Below, piece after piece: positions 1 to 6,014 of a stretch of 7,472 nucleotides of DNA (the stretch's first letter is position 1; each line of letters opens with the position of its first letter). Source of the DNA: an uncultured Erysipelotrichaceae bacterium. Its GTDB lineage: Bacteria; Bacillota_I; Bacilli_A; RF39; UBA660. The stretch spans positions 1-7,472 of the forward strand of contig CADBSQ010000080.1 of assembly GCA_902797415.1 (NCBI GenBank), read 5' to 3'. The notes under the pieces were generated by a model. That model had not been told where the DNA came from, did no database searches, and worked only from the letters and a program-made list of their open reading frames with translations. A program made the position numbers and the translations under genes.

Positions 1-15
1 CCTTTTATTCACCGT

Positions 16-61
16 AATACTTATGCGAGAATCAAATTCTCTATAAGCATTTAAAAGTATT
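16..61. repeat. Long imperfect inverted repeat / hairpin
   Basis: Three arm blocks pair in order. AATACTT (16-22) pairs with AAGTATT (55-61), ATGC (23-26) with GCAT (47-50), and GAGAAT (27-32) with ATTCTC (36-41). The apex is a CAA triloop (33-35). The 3' side carries two bulges, TATAA and TTAA. That gives 17 paired bases in all. No U-run follows, so it is not a standard terminator. It could be part of a structured RNA, a decayed mobile-element end, or chance in AT-rich DNA. The pairing is read directly from the sequence; any function is unknown. Confidence 0.4.
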
Positions 62-70
62 CCAAGATAG

Positions 71-202
71 TACGATACAAAGTATGTATGGAACAACGAC
101 AAAAACACCGATGAATGATGATATTTTGATAATTATTTTACCGATGAAATTAACGAAATAAAAAAAGAAATCCATGAAGAGGAAAGCAAAAAAACATTAT
201 AA
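71..202 (+). pseudogene. Possible decayed C-terminal coding remnant with tandem TGA codons
   Basis: One plus-strand frame reads like protein on both sides of two adjacent TGA codons (116-121). The first half reads YDTKYVWNNDKNTDE. The second half is a charged tail beginning YFDNYFTDEINEIKKE and ending at TAA 200-202. Upstream in the same frame there are further stops (TAG 68-70, TAA 44-46), so it cannot be an intact gene under the standard code. A second frame (18-161) is also open and equally unrecognised. The 9-bp repeat ACCGATGAA occurs at 107-115 and 140-148, 33 bp apart and in frame. The best reading is a degraded gene end, or plain intergenic DNA. No family is recognised. Confidence 0.25.
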
Positions 203-221
203 TCTTTAAACTAGTATTTAT

Positions 222-263
222 TTGATATAAAACTCATTTAATGATAAAATTAACTTAAGAGGG
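222..263 (+). promoter_or_regulatory. Promoter and RBS of the murT-gatD-ectB operon
   Basis: A -35-like TTGATA (222-227) is followed after 17 nt by TAAAAT (245-250). A TG one base upstream makes it an extended -10. The ribosome binding site AAGAGGG (257-263) lies 7 nt before the ATG at 271. Transcription would start at about 257, leaving a very short leader. A perfect TATAAT at 198-203 could instead be the -10 of a longer-leader promoter, but its -35 is poor. Confidence 0.5.
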
Positions 264-270
264 TAGTATT

Positions 271-1632
271 ATGTTTTATATAGTTTTATTTATAACAAAA
301 GTATCTCAAATATTAATCAAAATAATAGGAAGAAACGCATCATATTTTCCTGGGAAGATTGCCGTTACTTTATATCCAGACTTTTTAAAAAAAATAGATA
401 AACCTAAAATAATAATTGGCGTTACAGGGACAAATGGTAAGACAACGGTTTGTAATCTTCTAGTAAATTTCTTTGAAGCAAATAACTATAAAGTTTTAGA
501 CAATAAATATGGCACTAATGTTAATTCTGGAATTGCCAGTTCATTTATAAAAGGTGTAAGCTTTTTTAATAAGTCTAAATATGATTATGCAGTGCTTGAA
601 ATTGATGAAAGAAGTTTTCCAAGAGTATTACCATACATAAAACTTGATTATTTAATATGTACCAACTTATTTAGAGACTCTATAAGACGTAATGCTCATA
701 GTGAATTTATATTTGACATAATTAATAACAGCTTAAATGATGATATAAAACTAATATTAAATGCTGATGATATCATTAGCTCAAGTTTGGGAAATAAAAA
801 TAAAAAAGTATACTTCGGTATAGATAAACTTGATACTGACTTAAAGGAATCTATAAATATTATTAACGATGCTAGAATATGTCCTAAATGCTATGAAAAG
901 TTAACTTATGAATATGTAAAATATCATCATATAGGTAAAGCTTATTGTCCTAAATGTGGATTTAAATCAAAGGATGCAAACTATTTAATAAAAAAAATAG
1001 ATTATGATAATAAAGAAATAACTGTTTTATCTAACGGAAAAAAACAAAAATATCATTTAATTTCTGATAGTTTGTATAATATTTATAATGAGATTACCAT
1101 TGTTTCTTTATTAAGTGAGTTAAATATTGAAGAAAATAAAATAGAAGGCTTTTTAAAAAATTGCGTTATAGTTGAATCAAGATTAAAAGAGGAAACTATA
1201 AATGGCATAAGTGTGATATCCCATATGGCAAAAGGACAAAATGCTATCGCTTGTTCATGTGTTTTTGATTATGTTAGTAAAAAAGAAAACAAAAAAGAGG
1301 TAGTTCTTATGCTTTATGATCACTTTGATGCACGTGCTTCTAGTGAAAATTTGACTTGGATATATGATACAGACTTTGAATTATTAAATAATCCCTTAAT
1401 TGAAAAAATAATTGTTTATGGACCAAGAGCTAAGGATTTTAAACTTAGATTACTGCTTGCAAATGTGGATAAAAACAAAGTTTCCACAGCAAAAAATTAT
1501 AATGATGTAATAAATAGTTTATCTTTTAAAAAGGATAAAGATATATACATTTTATTTGAACTATATGATGAAAAGGATGCAACTGAGTTAAGAAAGAAAA
1601 TTATTGACAAAATAAAAGGGGGTAAATCATGA
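271..1632 (+). CDS. murT: Divergent MurT-like lipid II ligase (Mur ligase family, DUF1727)
   Basis: Mur-ligase-fold ATP-dependent amide ligase of the MurT type. In known systems MurT with GatD converts D-Glu of lipid II to D-isoglutamine at the inner membrane face. Visible features are a hydrophobic N-terminus (residues 1-19), the P-loop GVTGTNGKTT (50-59), the central-domain stretch LEIDERSF (109-116), TNLFRD (131-136), and a MurT-specific Cys4 zinc ribbon with CPKC at 204-207 and 226-229. At 453 residues it is full length for the family. It is clearly divergent. The usual RDQLDRYGE is here RDSIRRNAHSE. The KNPxG motif is absent (HMAKGQNA at 318-325). The usual D-x-x-A-D-G-R-D-x-S-W loop is replaced by DHFDARASSENLTW (350-363) with extra residues. 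WIYDTDFE (363-370) is kept. Its TGA stop overlaps the next ATG, so the two products are probably made together. The fold is certain; the exact substrate and amine donor are not. Confidence 0.85.
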   Translation: MFYIVLFITKVSQILIKIIGRNASYFPGKIAVTLYPDFLKKIDKPKIIIGVTGTNGKTTVCNLLVNFFEANNYKVLDNKYGTNVNSGIASSFIKGVSFFNKSKYDYAVLEIDERSFPRVLPYIKLDYLICTNLFRDSIRRNAHSEFIFDIINNSLNDDIKLILNADDIISSSLGNKNKKVYFGIDKLDTDLKESINIINDARICPKCYEKLTYEYVKYHHIGKAYCPKCGFKSKDANYLIKKIDYDNKEITVLSNGKKQKYHLISDSLYNIYNEITIVSLLSELNIEENKIEGFLKNCVIVESRLKEETINGISVISHMAKGQNAIACSCVFDYVSKKENKKEVVLMLYDHFDARASSENLTWIYDTDFELLNNPLIEKIIVYGPRAKDFKLRLLLANVDKNKVSTAKNYNDVINSLSFKKDKDIYILFELYDEKDATELRKKIIDKIKGGKS

Positions 1633-2333
1633 AAAAGATTGAAGTCTTGTACAGTGAAGTGTGTAATCTTTTTGGCGATATTTTTAACATTAAATACTTA
1701 GGAAGATTTGATGATATAGAAATAATATACACTTCTTTAAATGAAAAACCAAGATTTGTTGATGAAAAAATTGATATGATTTATATATCACCCATGACAG
1801 AGCATACACAAGAATTAGTCATTGAAAAATTAAAACCTTATAAGAAGAAAATTTTAGAACTTGTGGAAAAAAAAGTAATATTCTTTTTGTCGGGGAATGC
1901 TTTAGAAATCTTTGGTAAATATATTGAGAATGAAGACGGCTCTAAGGTAGAAGGCCTTGGTATTACTTCTTTATATGCTAAAAGAGATATGATGCATAGA
2001 TATAATTCTTTATTTTTAGGTAAATTTAATGATATAAAGATTGTGGGTTTTAAATCGAGTTTTAGTCAATCTTTTGGCATAGAAGAACCATTGTTTAAAG
2101 TTATAAAAGGAATAGGATTAAATAAAGAATCTAACGTTGAGGGTTTTAGAATTAAGAATGTTTTTGGTACCTATGTATTAGGGCCAATACTAGTATTTAA
2201 TCCACTTTTTACAAAACATATACTTGATTTATTAGGTGTTAAATACAAAAAATTAGAGCTTGAAGAAGAACTAATGGATTGTTATAAAGATAGATTAGAA
2301 GAATTTGAAAATAATTTTACAAAATTTGATTAG
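1629..2333 (+). CDS. gatD: GatD-like class I glutamine amidotransferase homologue lacking the catalytic Cys and His
   Basis: GatD homologue (CobB/CobQ-like class I GATase fold), the partner of MurT. It is 234 residues, the normal length. Family marks are NLFGDIFNI (13-21, usually NLYGDxGN), a nucleophile-elbow region FFLSGNALEIFG (85-96), DGSKVEGLGI (103-112) and GTYVLGPIL (180-188). In canonical GatD the elbow reads CGGYQxLG; here the Cys position aligns with Gly89, preceded by Ser88. The catalytic His of GTYxHGP is Leu184. The only cysteines, Cys12 and Cys218, lie far from the active site. It should therefore be unable to hydrolyse glutamine by the known mechanism. It probably serves as a structural or substrate-binding subunit of the MurT homologue, since its start overlaps that stop (ATGA) behind an AAAAGGGGG ribosome site (1614-1622). 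Family assignment is strong; loss of activity is inferred by motif comparison from memory. Confidence 0.8.
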   Translation: MKKIEVLYSEVCNLFGDIFNIKYLGRFDDIEIIYTSLNEKPRFVDEKIDMIYISPMTEHTQELVIEKLKPYKKKILELVEKKVIFFLSGNALEIFGKYIENEDGSKVEGLGITSLYAKRDMMHRYNSLFLGKFNDIKIVGFKSSFSQSFGIEEPLFKVIKGIGLNKESNVEGFRIKNVFGTYVLGPILVFNPLFTKHILDLLGVKYKKLELEEELMDCYKDRLEEFENNFTKFD

Positions 2334-2345
2334 GGAGGATTTTTT

Positions 2346-3590
2346 ATGGGTAAAAGAATATTTAATAAGTATGAATCAAATGTAAGGAGTTATTGCAGAG
2401 TATTTGATGAAATTCTCGATTATGCAAAAGGTTCTATTATTAAGGACATTAAAGGGAAGGAATACATTGATTTTTTCTGTGGAGCAGGAGCATTAAACTA
2501 TGGCCACAACAATAACTATATCAAAAGAGAGGTGATGAATTATTTAAGAGAAGATCGAATAGTTCACTCACTTGATATGTATACAAAAGCTAAATTAGAC
2601 TTTTTAGAGTTTTTTGAAGAAAAGATTTTAATACCAAGAAAGTTTAAATATAAAATTCAGTTTACTGGTCCTACTGGAACTAACGCAGTTGAGGCATCAC
2701 TAAAACTTGCAAGAAAAGTTAAACAAAGAAATAGTATTTGGTGTTTAATGGGATGTTTTCATGGCATGAGTTTGGGTGCTCTTTCTTTAACAAGTGACTC
2801 ATCCTCTAGAGGCGGAGCAGGAGTGCCACTAGAAAATGTAGTTCATATTCCTGCTCCATATATGTTTGACGGGTTTGATACTATTAAATATATGCAAACA
2901 CTTCTAGATGATGATCATTCAGGAATTGAAAAGCCTGCCGCTTTCATCATGGAAACAGTTCAGGCGGAAGGTGGAGTTCACGTATTTGATGATAAATTTT
3001 TAAAAGATGTTGAAACTTTTTGCAATGAAAACGACATACTCTTAATAATAGATGATGTTCAAGTAGGCAATGCAAGATGTGGAACGTTTTTCTCATCTGA
3101 GCGAGCAAAAATTAATCCAGATATTGTAGTATTATCTAAATCAATTGGTGGTTTTGGAATGCCTTTTGCATTAACTTTGTTTAAACCTGAATTAGATATT
3201 TGGGAACCTGGTGAACACAATGGAACATTTAGAGGAAATAACCTTGCAATGGTTGCATCCAAAGCTGGACTTGAATTTATGATAAATGAAAATATCGAAA
3301 ACGAAGTAAAAAGAAAATCTGCGATAGTTAAATCATATTTAGAAAAATACATTAAACCACTAAGTAAAGACTATGAAATAAGAGGAATAGGTTTAATATG
3401 GGGTATTGAAACTAATAATGGAAAACTTGCTGAAAAAATAAGTATTAATGCTTTTAAAAAAGGACTTATTGTTGAAAGAGCAGGAAGAGATAACTCAGTT
3501 ATTAAGTTAATGCCAGCTTTAACAATTGATGATGATTTATTGGTTAAAGGTTTAGACATTTTAAAAGATGTAATGGAAAAAACTAAATAA
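2346..3590 (+). CDS. ectB: EctB-like diaminobutyrate--2-oxoglutarate aminotransferase (PLP, class III)
   Basis: Class III PLP aminotransferase most like EctB/DABA aminotransferase. That enzyme makes L-2,4-diaminobutyrate from L-aspartate-4-semialdehyde with glutamate as amino donor. Near-diagnostic EctB blocks run the whole length: ESNVRSYCR (10-18), GAGALNYGHN (46-55), GPTGTNAVEA (108-117, phosphate binding), CFHGMSLGALSLT (137-149), ETVQAEGGV (203-211), IDDVQVG (235-241, PLP pyridine contacts Asp236 and Gln239), LSKSIGGFGMP (263-273, Schiff-base Lys265) and GEHNGTFRGN (289-298). It has 414 residues against about 420 for the family. GGGAGGA (2333-2339) overlaps the upstream stop, giving a 12-nt gap, so it is co-transcribed with the MurT/GatD pair. 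No ectA or ectC lies beside it, which argues against ectoine synthesis here. Other omega-transaminase substrates remain possible. Confidence 0.85.
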   Translation: MGKRIFNKYESNVRSYCRVFDEILDYAKGSIIKDIKGKEYIDFFCGAGALNYGHNNNYIKREVMNYLREDRIVHSLDMYTKAKLDFLEFFEEKILIPRKFKYKIQFTGPTGTNAVEASLKLARKVKQRNSIWCLMGCFHGMSLGALSLTSDSSSRGGAGVPLENVVHIPAPYMFDGFDTIKYMQTLLDDDHSGIEKPAAFIMETVQAEGGVHVFDDKFLKDVETFCNENDILLIIDDVQVGNARCGTFFSSERAKINPDIVVLSKSIGGFGMPFALTLFKPELDIWEPGEHNGTFRGNNLAMVASKAGLEFMINENIENEVKRKSAIVKSYLEKYIKPLSKDYEIRGIGLIWGIETNNGKLAEKISINAFKKGLIVERAGRDNSVIKLMPALTIDDDLLVKGLDILKDVMEKTK

Positions 3591-3632
3591 TAAATATTTA
3601 TATTAAATAAATCTAAAAAAGAAAATACACCC

Positions 3633-3681
3633 TTGACTTAAACATTATTTATTATATAATGTTTATAGCTTAAAAAAGGAG
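3633..3681 (+). promoter_or_regulatory. Strong sigma-A promoter and RBS of murJ
   Basis: TTGACT (3633-3638), a 16-nt spacer and a perfect TATAAT (3655-3660) predict a start near 3667. The ribosome site AAAGGAG (3675-3681) lies 5 nt before the ATG at 3687. The 96-nt gap after the ectB-like gene has no convincing terminator, so some read-through from the operon upstream is possible. Confidence 0.8.
3639..3665. promoter_or_regulatory. Operator-like perfect inverted repeat over the murJ promoter
   Basis: The arms TAAACATTAT (3639-3648) and ATAATGTTTA (3656-3665) are perfect 10-bp inverted repeats with a 7-bp centre. The element starts directly after the -35 box, fills the spacer, contains the -10 and ends just before the predicted start. 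It would not be in the transcript, so it reads as a DNA site for a dimeric repressor rather than an RNA hairpin. The regulator is unknown. Confidence 0.6.
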
Positions 3682-3686
3682 TTGTC

Positions 3687-5306
3687 ATGAAAAAAAATAC
3701 GTTTATACAAGGAACAATAACCGCATATATAGCGATTCTTTTAACTAAAATATTAGGTGCTATATACGTTATACCGTTTTATAAAATAATTGGGGAAAAT
3801 GGTGGTATACTTTATTCATATGCATACAATGTTTACGCATTATTCTTAGAAATATCAACAAGTGGAGTACCTACCGCAGTTGCTATTATAATAGCTGAGT
3901 ATAATACTTTAAAAATGTTTAATGAGCGGGAATATACATATAAAGTTGCTAATAGGGCAATAGCTATAATCTCGTTTATAACATTTTTAATTATGTTTAT
4001 CTTTGCTGGTTCGATTGGAAGCTTTTTTATAGGTAATTTAAAAGGTGGAAATGATATAGAAAGCGTTGCTTTAGTAATCAGAGTTATTTCGTTCTGTCTT
4101 TTAATCGTTCCATTTCTTAGTACTACAAGAGGTTATTTACAAGGTAATAAATATACTGCAGTTTCATCGTTTAGCCAGTTAATAGAACAATTCACTAGAA
4201 TAGCCATCGTACTAGTTGGTTCATACGTAGCAATAAATATCTTAAACTTAAGTATACCTGTTGGAGTAGGATTTGCTTTATCAGGAACGGTTCTTGGAGC
4301 ACTCGCAGCTTTCTTATACTTAAGATATAAAATTTATAAAAACAAAAAGTTATTTCAAAGAGGAGTAACACATTATAAAGAATCTACCGTAAAACAAAAA
4401 GAAATATTAAAAAAGATAGCAACTTGTGCTATTCCTGTAGTAATAATATCTATTACACAAAATCTTTACAATACAATAGATTTAAAATTAATTTTAGTTG
4501 GACTTAATATGATAGGCTATTCTGCTGATAAAGTAGAATTTATTGCTAGCATCATAATAACATGGGGTTCAAAAATATGTATGATAATAAACGCTTTAGC
4601 AACAGGTATGTGCATGAGTATAATACCATTTATCGTAAATAGCTATGTTAAAAAAGATAACAAAGAACTAAACAGAAAAATAAACCAAGCTATTAATACT
4701 ATCCTTTATATAGCAGTGCCGTTAACTCTATTTATAATAATATACTCAAGACCTGTATATTACATATTCTATGGAGCAAATACATATGGATTCAACATAT
4801 TAAGAGTTCTAGTTTTTGTAAACCTATTCTTTACATTATCACTAGTACTAAGTATGTCATTACAAGGAATGAAAAAATACAAAATAGTTTACTTAAGTAC
4901 ATTTACAGGACTTATCATTAATACACTTCTTGATGTACCAATGATACTACTTTTAAATAAGTTTAACTTCTATCCATATATTGGATCAATGGTTGCTACC
5001 ATAATAGGGCAGATAGTTACTATTTTAATGGTGTTATTGTCTCTTAGAAAAGAATTTAAATTCTCGTATAGACCAATATTTAAAACTTTATCTAAAATGA
5101 TTGTTCCACTTCTTATAATAGGTGTGCCATCACTATTTATACAAGGTATATTTGATTTAAATAATTATGTAAAAACATTTATACTACTCGCTTTTGTTGG
5201 CATTATTTATGTAGGAGTTTATGCTGCCTTAACATTTAAAAACCATTTATTAACAGATGTACTTGGAAATAGAATTATAAACAAATTATTAAGAAAGTCT
5301 AATTAA
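3687..5306 (+). CDS. murJ: MurJ-type lipid II flippase (YtgP/SpoVB family, MOP superfamily)
   Basis: Polytopic membrane protein of the MVF/polysaccharide-transport branch of the MOP superfamily. The closest characterised type by motif is Bacillus YtgP (MurJ) and its SpoVB paralogue, which flip lipid-linked peptidoglycan precursor across the membrane. It has 539 residues and about 14 hydrophobic segments, the usual length. The N-terminal stretch TKILGAIYVIPFYKIIG (20-36), RGYLQGNKYT (148-157) and SQLIEQFTRI (163-172) are typical of this branch. It has its own strong promoter with an overlapping inverted repeat, so it can be controlled separately from the MurT-like operon just upstream. That operon acts on the same lipid II pool if its products keep the family role. 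A SpoVB-like paralogue or a flippase for another polymer cannot be excluded. Confidence 0.85.
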   Translation: MKKNTFIQGTITAYIAILLTKILGAIYVIPFYKIIGENGGILYSYAYNVYALFLEISTSGVPTAVAIIIAEYNTLKMFNEREYTYKVANRAIAIISFITFLIMFIFAGSIGSFFIGNLKGGNDIESVALVIRVISFCLLIVPFLSTTRGYLQGNKYTAVSSFSQLIEQFTRIAIVLVGSYVAINILNLSIPVGVGFALSGTVLGALAAFLYLRYKIYKNKKLFQRGVTHYKESTVKQKEILKKIATCAIPVVIISITQNLYNTIDLKLILVGLNMIGYSADKVEFIASIIITWGSKICMIINALATGMCMSIIPFIVNSYVKKDNKELNRKINQAINTILYIAVPLTLFIIIYSRPVYYIFYGANTYGFNILRVLVFVNLFFTLSLVLSMSLQGMKKYKIVYLSTFTGLIINTLLDVPMILLLNKFNFYPYIGSMVATIIGQIVTILMVLLSLRKEFKFSYRPIFKTLSKMIVPLLIIGVPSLFIQGIFDLNNYVKTFILLAFVGIIYVGVYAALTFKNHLLTDVLGNRIINKLLRKSN

Positions 5307-5324
5307 GGCTTTCTTATTTTGTTT
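5291..5324. terminator. Shared intrinsic terminator between convergent genes
   Basis: AAGAAAGTCT (5291-5300) pairs with AGGCTTTCTT (5306-5315) through nine Watson-Crick pairs and one T-G wobble around the AATTA loop. On the plus strand it is followed by ATTTTGTTT. The reverse strand also leads into a T-rich run. The stem contains the last codons and part of the stop codon of murJ, and it overlaps the stop of the minus-strand gene. Confidence 0.7.
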
Positions 5325-5907
5325 GCAGGTGAATACTTGAGCCCATAGTATTAGACCTATATACTGACTCTTTACCATTTTTATACTTCATAAAACCATT
5401 ACAATAAGCCATGTCTGAGTTATTTAAGTTTAACCATTTAGATATAAATTTTTTTCTAGATTCTAAATTCTTAAGTTTAGTATTTTTTATGTCAGAAGCT
5501 TTACCAATTAAATGTTTTGAATTTATTGAGCCGTTAATATTTTTATTATATTTAATACATCTAAGTCCACTAGTTATAATTATTGGACCATACGACTCTC
5601 TTAATACATTTAAATTGTTGATAAGGTTATAATCTATAATACCAGGATAACCAGTACAATATTTATTACAATGACATCTAAACTCTTCTAACTTAAAGTG
5701 CTTACTATTTAAAAAGTTTTTAACGTTTGTAAGAAGAACATCCGTATTTTTACCATATATACCATCTATATCAATTTGTCTTTTAAAGAATTTTTGTTGA
5801 AGCAGTTTATATGCTTTTTTTGTTATAGGTCCTTCCTTGCCATCGATTTTACCATTATATAAACTTATTCTTTTTAAAATAGTTTGTCTTTCTTTAATTG
5901 TTAACAT
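5314..5907 (-). CDS. Peptidoglycan-binding plus M15 metallopeptidase, endolysin-like
   Basis: Predicted cell-wall peptidase of 197 residues. An N-terminal PG_binding_1-type domain spans about residues 5-66, with the paired motifs YNGKIDGKEGPITKKA (17-32) and DIDGIYGKNT (46-55). A peptidase M15_3-type domain follows: FKLEEFRCHC (71-80), ITSGLRCIKYN (111-121), then the zinc motif SKHLIGKASD (130-139) with ligands His132 and Asp139. The likely third ligand is His193 in SSIHLQTK near the C-terminus. The usual acidic residue after that His is missing (HLQ). There is no signal peptide, as in phage endolysins and some domesticated lysins. Such enzymes cut D-Ala-D-Ala or peptide stem bonds; the bond cut here is unknown. 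The start is supported by GGAGG (complement of 5912-5916), 4 nt from the ATG. It converges on murJ and diverges from the next gene. Confidence 0.8.
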   Translation of the reverse strand: MLTIKERQTILKRISLYNGKIDGKEGPITKKAYKLLQQKFFKRQIDIDGIYGKNTDVLLTNVKNFLNSKHFKLEEFRCHCNKYCTGYPGIIDYNLINNLNVLRESYGPIIITSGLRCIKYNKNINGSINSKHLIGKASDIKNTKLKNLESRKKFISKWLNLNNSDMAYCNGFMKYKNGKESVYRSNTMGSSIHLQTK

Positions 5908-6014
5908 AAAACCTCCATTGTATTTTATGAAAAAAAGTAGAATTATTTACAAAAAAGATAAAGAAATGGATGATGACTTTTATAAAAATGTGTTATTATA
6001 TATAAGGTGATTTT
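5908..6014. promoter_or_regulatory. Divergent intergenic region with a likely plus-strand promoter
   Basis: For the plus-strand gene, TATTAT (5994-5999) is preceded by TG at 5991-5992, an extended -10. A weak -35-like ATGACT lies at 5973-5978 with a short 15-nt spacer. The ribosome site AAGGTGA (6004-6010) follows closely. For the minus-strand gene only the GGAGG ribosome site is clear; TAAAAT-like boxes exist without a good -35. Confidence 0.4.

Noticed and set aside
41..175. A 44-codon hydrophobic reading frame on the minus strand
   Set aside because: There is no ribosome binding site, and its codons are in phase with a charged plus-strand frame, so its hydrophobicity is what an antisense shadow of Glu/Lys codons would give.
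71..202. TGA read as tryptophan (recoded genetic code)
   Set aside because: The tandem TGA frame looks coding if TGA is Trp, but all intact genes here use TGG for Trp, murT ends in a TGA that overlaps the gatD start, and the same upstream frame also has TAG and TAA stops.
271..2333. Ordinary MurT/GatD lipid II amidation genes
   Set aside because: The fold and gene order fit, but the amidotransferase lacks both catalytic residues and the ligase is altered at the matching loop, so a standard glutamine-dependent function is not supported.
3059..3559. Two minus-strand open frames inside the aminotransferase gene
   Set aside because: They lie wholly within a full-length gene with conserved motifs, have no ribosome sites and no recognisable domains.
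2346..3590. Ectoine biosynthesis locus
   Set aside because: Only the EctB-like gene is present; the neighbours are cell-wall genes and no ectA or ectC homologue is seen.
3591..3632. Terminator after the aminotransferase gene
   Set aside because: The AT-rich stretch has only weak A/T palindromes and no GC-containing stem with a U-run.
5411..5632. Plus-strand open frame opposite the peptidase gene
   Set aside because: It lies antisense to the conserved zinc-peptidase domain, with no ribosome site.
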